Assembly (NCBI GenBank): GCA_021789755.1
Contig: JAJYJD010000200.1
Location: 1 to 6,570 of the forward strand
Length of the DNA: 6,570 nt
Origin: Bacteroidota bacterium
GTDB taxonomy: Bacteria > Bacteroidota > Ignavibacteria > Kryptoniales > JAKASW01
Direction of reading: 5' to 3'
In this document: piece by piece, positions 1-5,953 of the stretch
Position numbering within the stretch: position 1 is the stretch's first letter
How the letters are laid out: the number at the start of each line of letters is the position of its first letter
The notes under the pieces: model-generated
What the model was told of the DNA's origin: nothing
Seen by the model: only the letters and a program-made list of their open reading frames with translations
The model's database searches: none
Translations under genes and position numbers: made by a program

Positions 1-1005
1 ATACTCGTAGCAATTTTCGCGACGTTCGGAAAGAATCACTCCCTGGAACTGGCACACCGCCTTTCGCGAACCATGCCGGTAATTGTAGCATTAGGAGTCA
101 ACCTGGGAATCGTCCCGCTTCTGTTTACCCAGGTCGGCTATTACCAGTTCTACTATCCCGCAGGAATCCTCATGGCCCACGCATGGTTCAGTGTAATCGT
201 CATCCTTATATTCGCGTACTACGGTGTCTACATTTATTCTCTCAGTGTCAGGAATAACAAGAGCACGAAGTTTGCACTCGCATCCGCATGGGTCAGCTCA
301 ATCGCGTTCATATTTATCGGATTTCTATTCGCGAACAATTTCAGTCTGATGGCGAACGTGAACAGCTGGATTCATATCTTCAACAGGACAAACGTGGGGG
401 GAGCCGCCCTGGGAACCGGGCTGAACACGTCGGACCCGACGCTGATACCCAGATGGCTGATGATGTTCGGGCTCGCAATGACGACCACGGCTGTGTTCAT
501 CGCATTCGACGCGGTGTTCTTCAAGAGACGCGACACTTCCGATGAATACAGGAAATGGGCGGCCGGTTTTGCTTTCCTCTTCTACACGGCCGGGCTTGTA
601 TGGTTCGCGGCAATGGGAAGCTGGTACATATTTGGCGCGATGGAAAAATCCACGCTCGCTGAAATCGCCGGGCATCCTGCAGTTTATCTCTTGTTCGGCT
701 TAACGGCGATGTCGCCGGGCTTAGTCTTTCTCTCTCTGCTTACACAGCGGAAAGGTCTGAAGAAGGAAGGGGTAATTCTCGCGTCCGTCCTTCAGGTCGT
801 CGTTCTCAGCCTCAATGCGGTAAGCAGGCAATGGGTGCAGAATCTCGAGATATTCAGATACGAGAACATAGCGAGACTCCCCGTCGAAACGCAGTGGAGC
901 CCGATGATAGTGTTCCTGGTCCTGTTTGTGGCGGGAATCGCAGTGGTAGGATGGATGATCGCAAAAATCGCTGCGGTCGAAAAGCACGCCGCCAACGCTT
1001 CATAG
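1..1005 (+). CDS. Polytopic inner-membrane protein of unidentified family, 5' end outside window
   Basis: I do not recognise the family with certainty. The frame is open from base 1, giving 334 visible residues and a TAG stop. The first in-frame ATG (base 73) has no Shine-Dalgarno before it and the residues ahead of it look protein-like, so the gene very probably starts outside the window. About eight hydrophobic segments are visible, numbering from the first visible codon: roughly 26-42, 52-79, 90-113, 151-174, 186-212, 225-247, 256-275 and 301-325. A soluble stretch rich in Gly, Asn and Thr lies near 116-148. Histidines at or near membrane edges (H60, H125, H225) and the VNLGIVPLLF stretch faintly recall heme-b-type respiratory membrane subunits, but no complete ligand motif can be shown. 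The C-terminus is a short charged tail. It is transcribed toward engB and is unrelated to the ribosomal operon. Being an integral membrane protein is near certain; function is unknown. Confidence 0.8.
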   Translation: MLVAIFATFGKNHSLELAHRLSRTMPVIVALGVNLGIVPLLFTQVGYYQFYYPAGILMAHAWFSVIVILIFAYYGVYIYSLSVRNNKSTKFALASAWVSSIAFIFIGFLFANNFSLMANVNSWIHIFNRTNVGGAALGTGLNTSDPTLIPRWLMMFGLAMTTTAVFIAFDAVFFKRRDTSDEYRKWAAGFAFLFYTAGLVWFAAMGSWYIFGAMEKSTLAEIAGHPAVYLLFGLTAMSPGLVFLSLLTQRKGLKKEGVILASVLQVVVLSLNAVSRQWVQNLEIFRYENIARLPVETQWSPMIVFLVLFVAGIAVVGWMIAKIAAVEKHAANAS

Positions 1006-1020
1006 GTTGCCGGACAGAAC

Positions 1021-1046
1021 GCAGGCAGGAAGACAATCTTGCCTGC
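1021..1046. terminator. Hairpin between convergent genes, possible bidirectional terminator
   Basis: GCAGGC (1021-1026) pairs perfectly with GCCTGC (1041-1046). Inside it AAGA (1030-1033) can pair with TCTT (1037-1040), leaving a 3-nt bulge on the left arm. It lies just after the membrane-protein stop and just beyond the engB stop, where a shared terminator is expected. No T-run follows on either strand, so it does not look like a classical intrinsic terminator. A second short palindrome, CGATTT-C-AAATCG, sits at 1051-1063. The structure is seen directly; the role is inferred. Confidence 0.35.
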
Positions 1047-1070
1047 ATCGCGATTTCAAATCGGAGTTAG

Positions 1071-1667
1071 TTAATCTGTCGCTTGAGTGAAGTCTTCTAC
1101 GATCTTCACAAGCTCGGAGCGGCCCTGGCCGGATATTGCCGAAAAAGGCAGGAAGCACTGGCAAAACTTCAGGTTAGGCAACTGAGCTTTCGCCCGCGCC
1201 ATGTGGGTGTTCATCTTGTTCTGGGAGAGCTTATCCGCCTTCGTCATCACAATGACATACGGAATCTTGTAGAATTCCAGCCAGCCGATCATGATTTTGT
1301 CAAGCTCCATCGGCTCGTGGCGGGCATCGAGGATCTGAACCACCAATTTCAGTTGTTTTCTTTCCTGAAGATAAGTCTCGACAAGCTTTGCCCAGCTTGA
1401 TTTCATGTGCTCCGGGGCAATCGCATACCCGTAGCCGGGCAGGTCTACGAAGTAGTGCCCGTCGTTTATAAGGAAGAAATTGAGGGACCTGGTTTTTCCG
1501 GGAGTAGAGCTGGCCTGGGCAAGATTCTTCTTGTTGCAGAGTTTATTGATGAGCGACGATTTACCGACATTTGATCTTCCGATGAAGGCGACCTCTGGCA
1601 AATCAGTATCAGGCACCTGCGTGTAGTCCACTGCACTGGTGACAAATTTTGCCGCTTCAATCTTCAT
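1071..1667 (-). CDS. engB: Ribosome biogenesis GTP-binding protein EngB (YihA/YsxC)
   Basis: This small TRAFAC-class GTPase (198 aa, normal for the family) is required for assembly of the 50S subunit in bacteria where it has been studied. All G motifs are present in order: Walker A GRSNVGKS at 30-37, the G2 region STPGKT at 54-59, G3 DLPGYG at 75-80, G4 TKAD at 142-145 and G5 SAISGQG at 176-182. The DLPGYG and GRSNVGKSS forms are diagnostic of EngB rather than Era or Der. It starts at ATG with a GGGGA element about 10 nt upstream. It lies 175 bp downstream of rplQ on the same strand, so it may be read through from the ribosomal operon or from its own promoter near 1701-1731. It is convergent with the membrane-protein gene. 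Family assignment is firm. Confidence 0.97.
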   Translation of the reverse strand: MKIEAAKFVTSAVDYTQVPDTDLPEVAFIGRSNVGKSSLINKLCNKKNLAQASSTPGKTRSLNFFLINDGHYFVDLPGYGYAIAPEHMKSSWAKLVETYLQERKQLKLVVQILDARHEPMELDKIMIGWLEFYKIPYVIVMTKADKLSQNKMNTHMARAKAQLPNLKFCQCFLPFSAISGQGRSELVKIVEDFTQATD

Positions 1668-1700
1668 AAGGTCATATCCCCGTTAAGTTCATCTCACCTA

Positions 1701-1731
1701 TAAAGTTAAGAAATTCCCGCGATAATCTCAA
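1701..1731 (-). promoter_or_regulatory. Possible promoter for engB
   Basis: On the minus strand TTGAGA (1731-1726) is followed after 17 nt by TAACTT (1708-1703). The first matches the sigma-70 -35 box at 5 of 6 bases; the second is a weak -10. The same bases read TTG, 20 nt, TAACTTTA, close to the Bacteroidota-type pattern TTG-N(about 20)-TAnnTTTG with only the last base off. A start site near 1694 would give a leader of under 30 nt before engB. The match is suggestive only. The rest of 1668-1842 shows no small gene and no convincing terminator for the ribosomal operon. Confidence 0.35.
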
Positions 1732-1842
1732 TTCATTAGATCAATCATTGCAAAAGACATAAACCACCATCGGAATGTAAACCCTGTTCCGTGTAGTTTG
1801 TGGGCGGCGGGGGATAATTGCGGGACGAGCTGAACTAAAGGA

Positions 1843-2307
1843 CTACTGAGCGGGGGTCGACTCCGCTTTCGCTTCCTCTTTCACTTCTTTTTCGGGCGCG
1901 GCTTCCTTTTCTTTCGCGGGTTTCCGGCGCTTTTCGGCTTCATCGGCTGCGTTAAAGTCCACCAGCTCGATGATTGCCACTTCGCCGCCGTCCCCGTGGC
2001 GCTGGCCCAGCTTCACGACTCTCGTGTATCCGCCCGGCCTGTCCTGGACCTTCGGAGCGATCTCAGAAAACAAAATCTTCAAAGCTTCCCTATCCTTTAT
2101 AAATCGCGAAACCTGCCGACGGGCCGGCACGCTGTCCTTTCTGGCTTTCGTGATAAGAGGCTCGATGAATACCCGCGTTTCCTTCGCCTTAGCCAGCGTA
2201 GTCTTGACCTGCTTGTATAGTATGAGGCTCGTCGCCAAAGACTCCATGAGCGCTTTGCGATGGGGAGCCGTTCTTTTCAGTTTTCTTCCCGAATTCAGAT
2301 GTCTCAT
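1843..2307 (-). CDS. rplQ: 50S ribosomal protein L17 with charged C-terminal extension
   Basis: L17 is a large-subunit protein near the exit-tunnel side of the ribosome. The conserved core is clear: the MRHLNSGRKL start, a KTTLAKAKETR stretch at 35-45, EPLITKARKDS at 49-59, GGYTRVVKLGQRHGD at 92-106 and AIIELVD at 111-117. The core ends near residue 118. The remaining 36 or so residues are almost entirely Glu, Lys, Ala and Pro and should be disordered. The 154-aa total exceeds the roughly 115-130 aa of E. coli and Bacillus L17; tails of this kind are known in Bacteroidota and relatives. The ATG is preceded by GCGGAG directly after the rpoA stop, with a 15-nt intergenic gap. It is the last gene of the compact cluster. 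Confidence 0.97.
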   Translation of the reverse strand: MRHLNSGRKLKRTAPHRKALMESLATSLILYKQVKTTLAKAKETRVFIEPLITKARKDSVPARRQVSRFIKDREALKILFSEIAPKVQDRPGGYTRVVKLGQRHGDGGEVAIIELVDFNAADEAEKRRKPAKEKEAAPEKEVKEEAKAESTPAQ

Positions 2308-2322
2308 TCTTATAAACTCCGC

Positions 2323-3312
2323 TTACTCGTTCTCGTCTTTCAAGTATTTGCTGACGTCCATTCCGAAATTCAAGCCCATGCTTCCGATCTTCTCCGCGAG
2401 CTCAGCCAGCGACTTGCGCCCGAAGTTTCTGAAACGCAGGAGCTCCGCCTCGTCCTTGTTCACCAGTTCGGAGATCGTATGTATGTTAGCCGCCTTCAGA
2501 CAATTATGGGCGCGAACCGAGAGTTCCAGTTCGTCGACCGACATTTTAAGCAGCTTCCTGATGCGGGCGGCTTCCTCTTCCTGCGCAGAACCTTCCTCGG
2601 TAGCTTCCTGGTGAATTCCGAGATTAAGGAAAAGCTGGATGTGATCCTGCAGCATTTTTGCCGCGGTCGTAACTGCATCTTCAGGAGTGATCGAACCGTC
2701 GGTCTCGACTTCGAGCGTCAGCCTTTCAAGTGTGGTCTTTTCTCCAATGCCGGTCGGCTGGACGAAGAATCTCACGTTCCTTATCGGCGAAAACAACGCG
2801 TCGACCGAAATCAAGTCTTCAGGCGCTTCGGTGAGCTTATGGTCTTCCGCAGGTTCGTATCCTTTGCCGCGGCTTATCCGCAATTCCACCTCGATTTCCC
2901 TCGAATCGCTCAGTGTTGCGATATGGTGGTCCGGGTTGAGGACTTCTATCTGTGGATACTGGCGCTGAATTTCCTCGGCGGTGAAATCCATCGGTCCCTT
3001 CAACTTCAGACTTATTTTGTTGATCTTCTTGTCGATCAGCTTTATGCGAACGCCCTTCAGGTTGAGCGTGAAATCGACCAGGTCTTCCGAAACTCCCTTG
3101 ATGGTGGAAAATTCGTGCAGCGCGCCTGGAATTCTGAAATGGGTGAAGGTCCACCCGGGGATGGAGGACAGGAGTACTCTCCTGAACGAGTTACCCAACG
3201 TAGTGGCGTAACCGCGTTCGAGCGGTTCCACTAAAAAACGACCGAAAGTGTTGCTATAACTGGACTGATCCAGGACAATTGTTTCTGGCATTTGCAATTT
3301 CACAGCGCTCAT
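2323..3312 (-). CDS. rpoA: DNA-directed RNA polymerase subunit alpha
   Basis: The alpha dimer nucleates RNA polymerase assembly, and its C-terminal domain contacts UP elements and activators. At 329 aa it matches the family (E. coli 329). The N-terminal assembly domain covers about 1-230, with the dimer/assembly signature LERGYATTLGNSFRRVLLSS at 31-50. A flexible acidic linker (about 236-252, rich in Glu) follows, then the C-terminal helix-hairpin-helix domain at about 253-320. In that domain R267 and the NCLKAANIH stretch at 270-278 align with the DNA-contacting R265 region of E. coli, and FRNFGRKSLAEL at 294-305 is the second conserved element. The ATG has a good Shine-Dalgarno (GAGGTG at 3326-3321, 8-nt spacer). 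It is preceded by a 67-nt gap after rpsD, the largest within the operon. Confidence 0.99.
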   Translation of the reverse strand: MSAVKLQMPETIVLDQSSYSNTFGRFLVEPLERGYATTLGNSFRRVLLSSIPGWTFTHFRIPGALHEFSTIKGVSEDLVDFTLNLKGVRIKLIDKKINKISLKLKGPMDFTAEEIQRQYPQIEVLNPDHHIATLSDSREIEVELRISRGKGYEPAEDHKLTEAPEDLISVDALFSPIRNVRFFVQPTGIGEKTTLERLTLEVETDGSITPEDAVTTAAKMLQDHIQLFLNLGIHQEATEEGSAQEEEAARIRKLLKMSVDELELSVRAHNCLKAANIHTISELVNKDEAELLRFRNFGRKSLAELAEKIGSMGLNFGMDVSKYLKDENE

Positions 3313-3379
3313 TAGATTTTCACCTCAATTAAATTTCTCAATTGCTCGTTCGGGAAACGCCTTCCCTCACCGCGATATG
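3313..3379 (-). other. 67-nt rpsD-rpoA intergenic spacer with small hairpin
   Basis: This is the only gap above 25 nt inside the ribosomal operon. On the transcribed strand it holds a 5-bp stem GGGAA-GGCGT-TTCCC (3366-3352) and then two direct copies of AATTGAG, the second running into the GAGGTG ribosome binding site of rpoA. It could be a processing site, a weak internal promoter region or a translational control element that adjusts RpoA against the ribosomal proteins. None of these can be shown from sequence alone. Confidence 0.25.
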
Positions 3380-4012
3380 TTACTTCGAGTACAGTTCTAC
3401 GATTAATTGCTCATTTACGTCCGGCAGCGGTATTTGTGAGCGTTCGGGAACCTGCAGGAATGTGCCAGTCAACTGCGCCTTGTCGAGCTGCAGGTATGAT
3501 GGCAACATACCGTCTTTTATCCTCTTGAGTGAGGAATGTATGGCATCGAGCTGATTACTGCGCTCGGCAACCTTAATGACATCTCCTGCTTTCACGAGAT
3601 AAGAAGCGACATCGACGTGCTTGCCGTTCACGAGGAAGTGTCCATGGAGAACGAGCTGCCGCGCTCCCTTTCTGGATGGGGCGAAGCCCAATCTGAACAA
3701 CACATTGTCCAGCCTCCGCTCAAGAAGCCTGAGGAGGTTCTCGCCTGTCCTTCCCTTCTGGTGAGTAGCCATCTCGAAGTAGTTCCTGAACTGCTGCTCG
3801 AAGACACCGTACATGCGTTTCACTTTCTGTTTCTCGCGGAGCTGGACTCCGTACTCACTTACTTTCTGGCGCCTCCGCAGACCGTGTTGACCCGGAGGAT
3901 AGTTCCGCCTTTCGAGCGGACACTTATCCGTGTAACATTTTACACCTTTCAGGAACAGTTTCTGTCTTTCTCTTCTGCACAGTCTGCAACTCGCTTCTAC
4001 ATATCTTCCCAT
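3380..4012 (-). CDS. rpsD: 30S ribosomal protein S4, zinc-binding (C+) form
   Basis: S4 is a primary 16S rRNA binder that nucleates 30S assembly and, in E. coli, represses the alpha operon. It is 210 aa, close to the family norm of about 200-210. The N-terminal domain carries four cysteines, C9, C12, C26 and C31, in the pattern C-x2-C-x13-C-x4-C, which marks the zinc-binding form. The YPPGQHG motif follows at 38-44. LREKQKVKRMYGV (58-70) and the S4 RNA-binding domain, starting near LERRLDNVLFRLGF (97-110) and including HGHFLVNGKHVDV (123-135), are typical. The ATG follows a CGGAG Shine-Dalgarno (6-nt spacer), with 22 nt after the rpsK stop. A residue that is usually Gly after CRLCRRE is Arg here (R16), a minor oddity. 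Confidence 0.98.
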   Translation of the reverse strand: MGRYVEASCRLCRRERQKLFLKGVKCYTDKCPLERRNYPPGQHGLRRRQKVSEYGVQLREKQKVKRMYGVFEQQFRNYFEMATHQKGRTGENLLRLLERRLDNVLFRLGFAPSRKGARQLVLHGHFLVNGKHVDVASYLVKAGDVIKVAERSNQLDAIHSSLKRIKDGMLPSYLQLDKAQLTGTFLQVPERSQIPLPDVNEQLIVELYSK

Positions 4013-4034
4013 TTACAACTCCGAAAAATTTTAA

Positions 4035-4421
4035 TTAAACTCGACGTCTCTTTGGAGGACGGCAGCCGTTATGCGGAATCGGCGTCACATCGCGGATACT
4101 GGTTATCTCGAGTCCGCCTGTCTGCAGCGATCTGATGGCAGCTTCGCGCCCGGATCCCGGACCTTTGACGAGGACTTCGACCTTCTTCATGCCGAGACTC
4201 GACGCTTCTTTGGCCGCAGCCTCTCCGGCGGACTGGGCCGCGTATGGAGTGCTCTTCCTCGATCCCTTGAATCCCATCTTGCCTGCGGACGACCACGACA
4301 CGACGTTGCCGTAAATGTCCGTCAGCGCGACGACGGTATTGTTGAATGTCGCCTTTATGTGCGCTATACCGTGCGCATCGACAGATGTTTTTTTCCGCTT
4401 TTTTCCTGCTGCCTTTGACAA
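4035..4421 (-). CDS. rpsK: 30S ribosomal protein S11, TTG start
   Basis: S11 sits on the 30S platform beside the mRNA exit and the S18/S21 side. It is 128 aa, standard for bacteria. Conserved stretches are HIKATFNNTVVALTD (21-35), GKMGFKGSRKSTPYAAQ (47-63), KGPGSGREAAIRSL (86-99) and the highly conserved C-terminus PHNGCRPPKRRRV (116-128). The start codon is TTG: no in-frame ATG occurs before residue 49, inside the conserved core, and a perfect AGGAGG lies 8 nt upstream. The basic N-terminus (KKRKK) fits the family. The gap to rpsM is 19 nt and to rpsD 22 nt. Confidence 0.98.
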   Translation of the reverse strand: MSKAAGKKRKKTSVDAHGIAHIKATFNNTVVALTDIYGNVVSWSSAGKMGFKGSRKSTPYAAQSAGEAAAKEASSLGMKKVEVLVKGPGSGREAAIRSLQTGGLEITSIRDVTPIPHNGCRPPKRRRV

Positions 4422-4429
4422 CTCAAAAA

Positions 4430-4435
4430 CCTCCT
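4430..4435 (-). promoter_or_regulatory. Ribosome binding site fixing the rpsK TTG start
   Basis: AGGAGG on the minus strand ends 8 nt before the TTG at 4421-4419. It is the strongest Shine-Dalgarno in the window and supports initiation at TTG rather than at any other codon. Confidence 0.85.
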
Positions 4436-4440
4436 ATGCT

Positions 4441-4824
4441 TTACTTCTTTGCCGCGATCTTCTTCTTACCTGCCACAGTGCGCCTCTTGCCTTTGCGCGT
4501 GCGGGAATTCGTCCTCGTGCGCTGGCCTCTCACCGGCAAGCCCTTGCGGTGACGCAAACCGCGGTAGCTCCCGATGTCCATCAGTCTCTTGATGTTCATC
4601 TGAGTGTCGCTTCTGAGTGCACCTTCCACCTTGTATTCGGAAGTGATCACCTGGCGGATCTTCGCGACTTCTTCGTCACTGAGATCGCCGACGCGCTTCC
4701 CGGCATCAACCCCGGCCTTCTCGAGTATGCCGAGAGCCGAGGCGTGGCCGATTCCATAAATGTAAGTCAGGCCGATCTCGGCCCGCTTGTTTTTCGGTAA
4801 ATCTACTCCTGCGATTCTCGCCAA
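4441..4824 (-). CDS. rpsM: 30S ribosomal protein S13, TTG start
   Basis: S13 lies in the 30S head and contacts the P-site tRNA and the intersubunit bridges to L5. It is 127 aa, within the usual range. The N-terminal MARIAGVDLPKNKR (1-14) and LTYIYGIG (19-26) open the helix-hairpin-helix region. The rRNA-binding signature GLRHRKGLPVRGQRTRTN runs at 89-106, followed by a Lys/Arg-rich C-terminal tail that reaches into the decoding region. The start codon is TTG, placed exactly where family members begin, with AAGGAG 7 nt upstream. Only 15 nt separate it from rpmJ, so its ribosome binding site begins almost at the rpmJ stop. Confidence 0.98.
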   Translation of the reverse strand: MARIAGVDLPKNKRAEIGLTYIYGIGHASALGILEKAGVDAGKRVGDLSDEEVAKIRQVITSEYKVEGALRSDTQMNIKRLMDIGSYRGLRHRKGLPVRGQRTRTNSRTRKGKRRTVAGKKKIAAKK

Positions 4825-4831
4825 CTTGTTT

Positions 4832-4837
4832 CTCCTT
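4832..4837 (-). promoter_or_regulatory. Ribosome binding site fixing the rpsM TTG start
   Basis: AAGGAG on the minus strand lies 7 nt before the TTG at 4824-4822 and immediately after the rpmJ stop. The arrangement suits re-initiation by ribosomes leaving rpmJ. Confidence 0.8.
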
Positions 4838-4839
4838 TA

Positions 4840-4956
4840 TTATCCCTGGCGCTGTTTGTGCTTGGGATTCTTCTTGCAAATCACTCTTACAACGCCTTTG
4901 CGCTTAATAATCTTGCAGTTGTCACAAAGCTTCCTCACCGATGCTCTGACTTTCAT
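4840..4956 (-). CDS. rpmJ: 50S ribosomal protein L36, zinc-binding form
   Basis: L36 is the smallest large-subunit protein and sits near helices 91-97 of 23S rRNA. The 38-residue product starts MKVRASVRKLCDNCK and ends in a Lys/His/Gln-rich stretch finishing RQG, matching the standard short L36. The zinc ribbon is complete: C11, C14, C27 and H33 (C-x2-C-x12-C-x5-H), the C+ form. The ATG has a GAGGA ribosome binding site that overlaps the infA stop, with a 12-nt gap. Its position between infA and rpsM is the canonical one. It ends in TAA. Confidence 0.97.
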   Translation of the reverse strand: MKVRASVRKLCDNCKIIKRKGVVRVICKKNPKHKQRQG

Positions 4957-4968
4957 TTTTTCAATTCC

Positions 4969-5187
4969 TCACTTGTAACGATAAACGATTCTGCCTTTGG
5001 TCAGGTCGTACGGCGAAAGCTCTACCGTCACCTTATCTCCGACAAGAATCTTGATGAAGTTCATTCTCATTTTTCCCGAGATATGCGCCAGGATTTCGTG
5101 GCCGTTCTCAAGCTTCACACGAAACGTTGCGTTGGGCAGTGTCTCGCTTATTGTGCCGTCGACTTTAATCTGTCCTTGTTTAGCCAT
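4969..5187 (-). CDS. infA: Translation initiation factor IF-1
   Basis: IF-1 binds the 30S A site during initiation together with IF-2 and IF-3. It is 72 aa, the exact family length. It is one S1-type OB fold: a KVDGTISETLPNATFRVKL stretch at 8-26, GHEILAHISGKMRMNFIKI at 29-47, GDKVTVELSPYDLTKGRI at 50-67 and a YRYK end. No Shine-Dalgarno is visible ahead of the ATG. Instead the ATG lies inside the end of map (ATGGCTAA, 8-nt overlap), which suggests translational coupling. Identity is unambiguous. Confidence 0.98.
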   Translation of the reverse strand: MAKQGQIKVDGTISETLPNATFRVKLENGHEILAHISGKMRMNFIKILVGDKVTVELSPYDLTKGRIVYRYK

Positions 5188-5947
5188 TGGAAGCAGTCAG
5201 TATTTCTGGTTTTCCATCTGTGATAACGACAGTATGTTCAAAATGAGCTGACGGCTTGCCGTCCGATGTATAGACCGTCCAACCGTCTCTTGCTGTATAT
5301 ACTCTGTATGTTCCCGCATTTACCATGGGCTCGATCGCAATCGTCATACCGGTCCTCAAGAGAGGTCCCTTGCCTTTCTTCCCGTAGTTCGGAACAGGAG
5401 GATCCTCATGAAGCTTTGTCCCGATTCCGTGTCCGACAAGATCCCGTACCACCGAGAAGCCGTTCGATTCGACGTAATCCTGAACAGCCTGGGAAATATC
5501 TTCGACGTGATTCCCGGCAACGGCTTGCTCAATCCCTATGTACAGCGCCTTCTCTGTCACTTCCATCAACTTTTTCTTCTCTTCGGCAACGTTTCCGACG
5601 GCGAACGTCATCGCAGCGTCTCCATAGTAGCCGTCCTTTATGGCACCGACATCGACTGAGAGCAATTGGCCCTCCTCCAACTTCCTCGGGCCGGGTATCC
5701 CGTGAACGACCTGATCGTCTATCGACAGGCAGATCGTCGCAGGAAACAGGTTCCGTTTGTCGAAACCGTAACCCTTGAACGCGGGTTTTGCATTTTGTGA
5801 AAGAACATAATCTTCTGCGATCCGATCCAGCTCTTCCGTGGTAACCGCGGGTTTCACGCGCTTCCCGACAGTTTCCAGGATGCCGGCGACCACTCTGCCC
5901 ACCTCACGCATCAACTCTATTTCGCGCGGTGTCTTTACAGTAATCAT
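5180..5947 (-). CDS. map: Methionine aminopeptidase, type I
   Basis: This enzyme removes the N-terminal methionine from nascent proteins. From ATG at 5947 it is 255 aa, typical of short type I MetAPs. The five metal ligands of the pita-bread fold are all present: D99 (SVDVGA), D110 (YYGDAAMTF), H173 (GHGIGTKLHE), E206 (IEPM) and E237 (HFEHT), with the catalytic-pocket H82 in VVHGIPG. There is no N-terminal zinc-finger extension. A TTG directly before the ATG (5950) is an alternative start adding one residue; I prefer the ATG. Neither has a visible Shine-Dalgarno, and only 6 nt separate the ATG from the secY stop, so coupling to secY is likely. The 3' end overlaps infA by 8 nt. No adk gene lies between secY and map, unlike in Bacillus. 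Confidence 0.97.
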   Translation of the reverse strand: MITVKTPREIELMREVGRVVAGILETVGKRVKPAVTTEELDRIAEDYVLSQNAKPAFKGYGFDKRNLFPATICLSIDDQVVHGIPGPRKLEEGQLLSVDVGAIKDGYYGDAAMTFAVGNVAEEKKKLMEVTEKALYIGIEQAVAGNHVEDISQAVQDYVESNGFSVVRDLVGHGIGTKLHEDPPVPNYGKKGKGPLLRTGMTIAIEPMVNAGTYRVYTARDGWTVYTSDGKPSAHFEHTVVITDGKPEILTASNG

Positions 5948-5953
5948 CAAAAA

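Noticed and set aside
73..1005. Treating the ATG at 73 as the true start of the membrane protein
   Set aside because: The frame is open upstream to the window edge with plausible protein sequence, and no ribosome binding site precedes this ATG.
1771..1791. CGGAA / TTCCG inverted repeat as terminator of the ribosomal operon
   Set aside because: The stem is only 5 bp with an 11-nt loop and no T-run follows on the minus strand.
1970..2614. Plus-strand open frame opposite rplQ and the end of rpoA
   Set aside because: It is Ser-rich with no family features, and antisense to two conserved genes.
2260..3234. Long open frame on the plus strand, antisense to rpoA
   Set aside because: It lies opposite the unmistakable rpoA, extends antisense into rplQ, has no recognisable motifs and no ribosome binding site. 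It is a shadow of the rpoA codon pattern.
3536..4135. Plus-strand open frame opposite rpsD and the end of rpsK
   Set aside because: It spans the junction of two firm minus-strand genes and shows no independent coding evidence.
5266..5778. Plus-strand open frame opposite map
   Set aside because: It is an Arg/Ser-rich translation typical of an antisense shadow; map has all its catalytic residues on the other strand.
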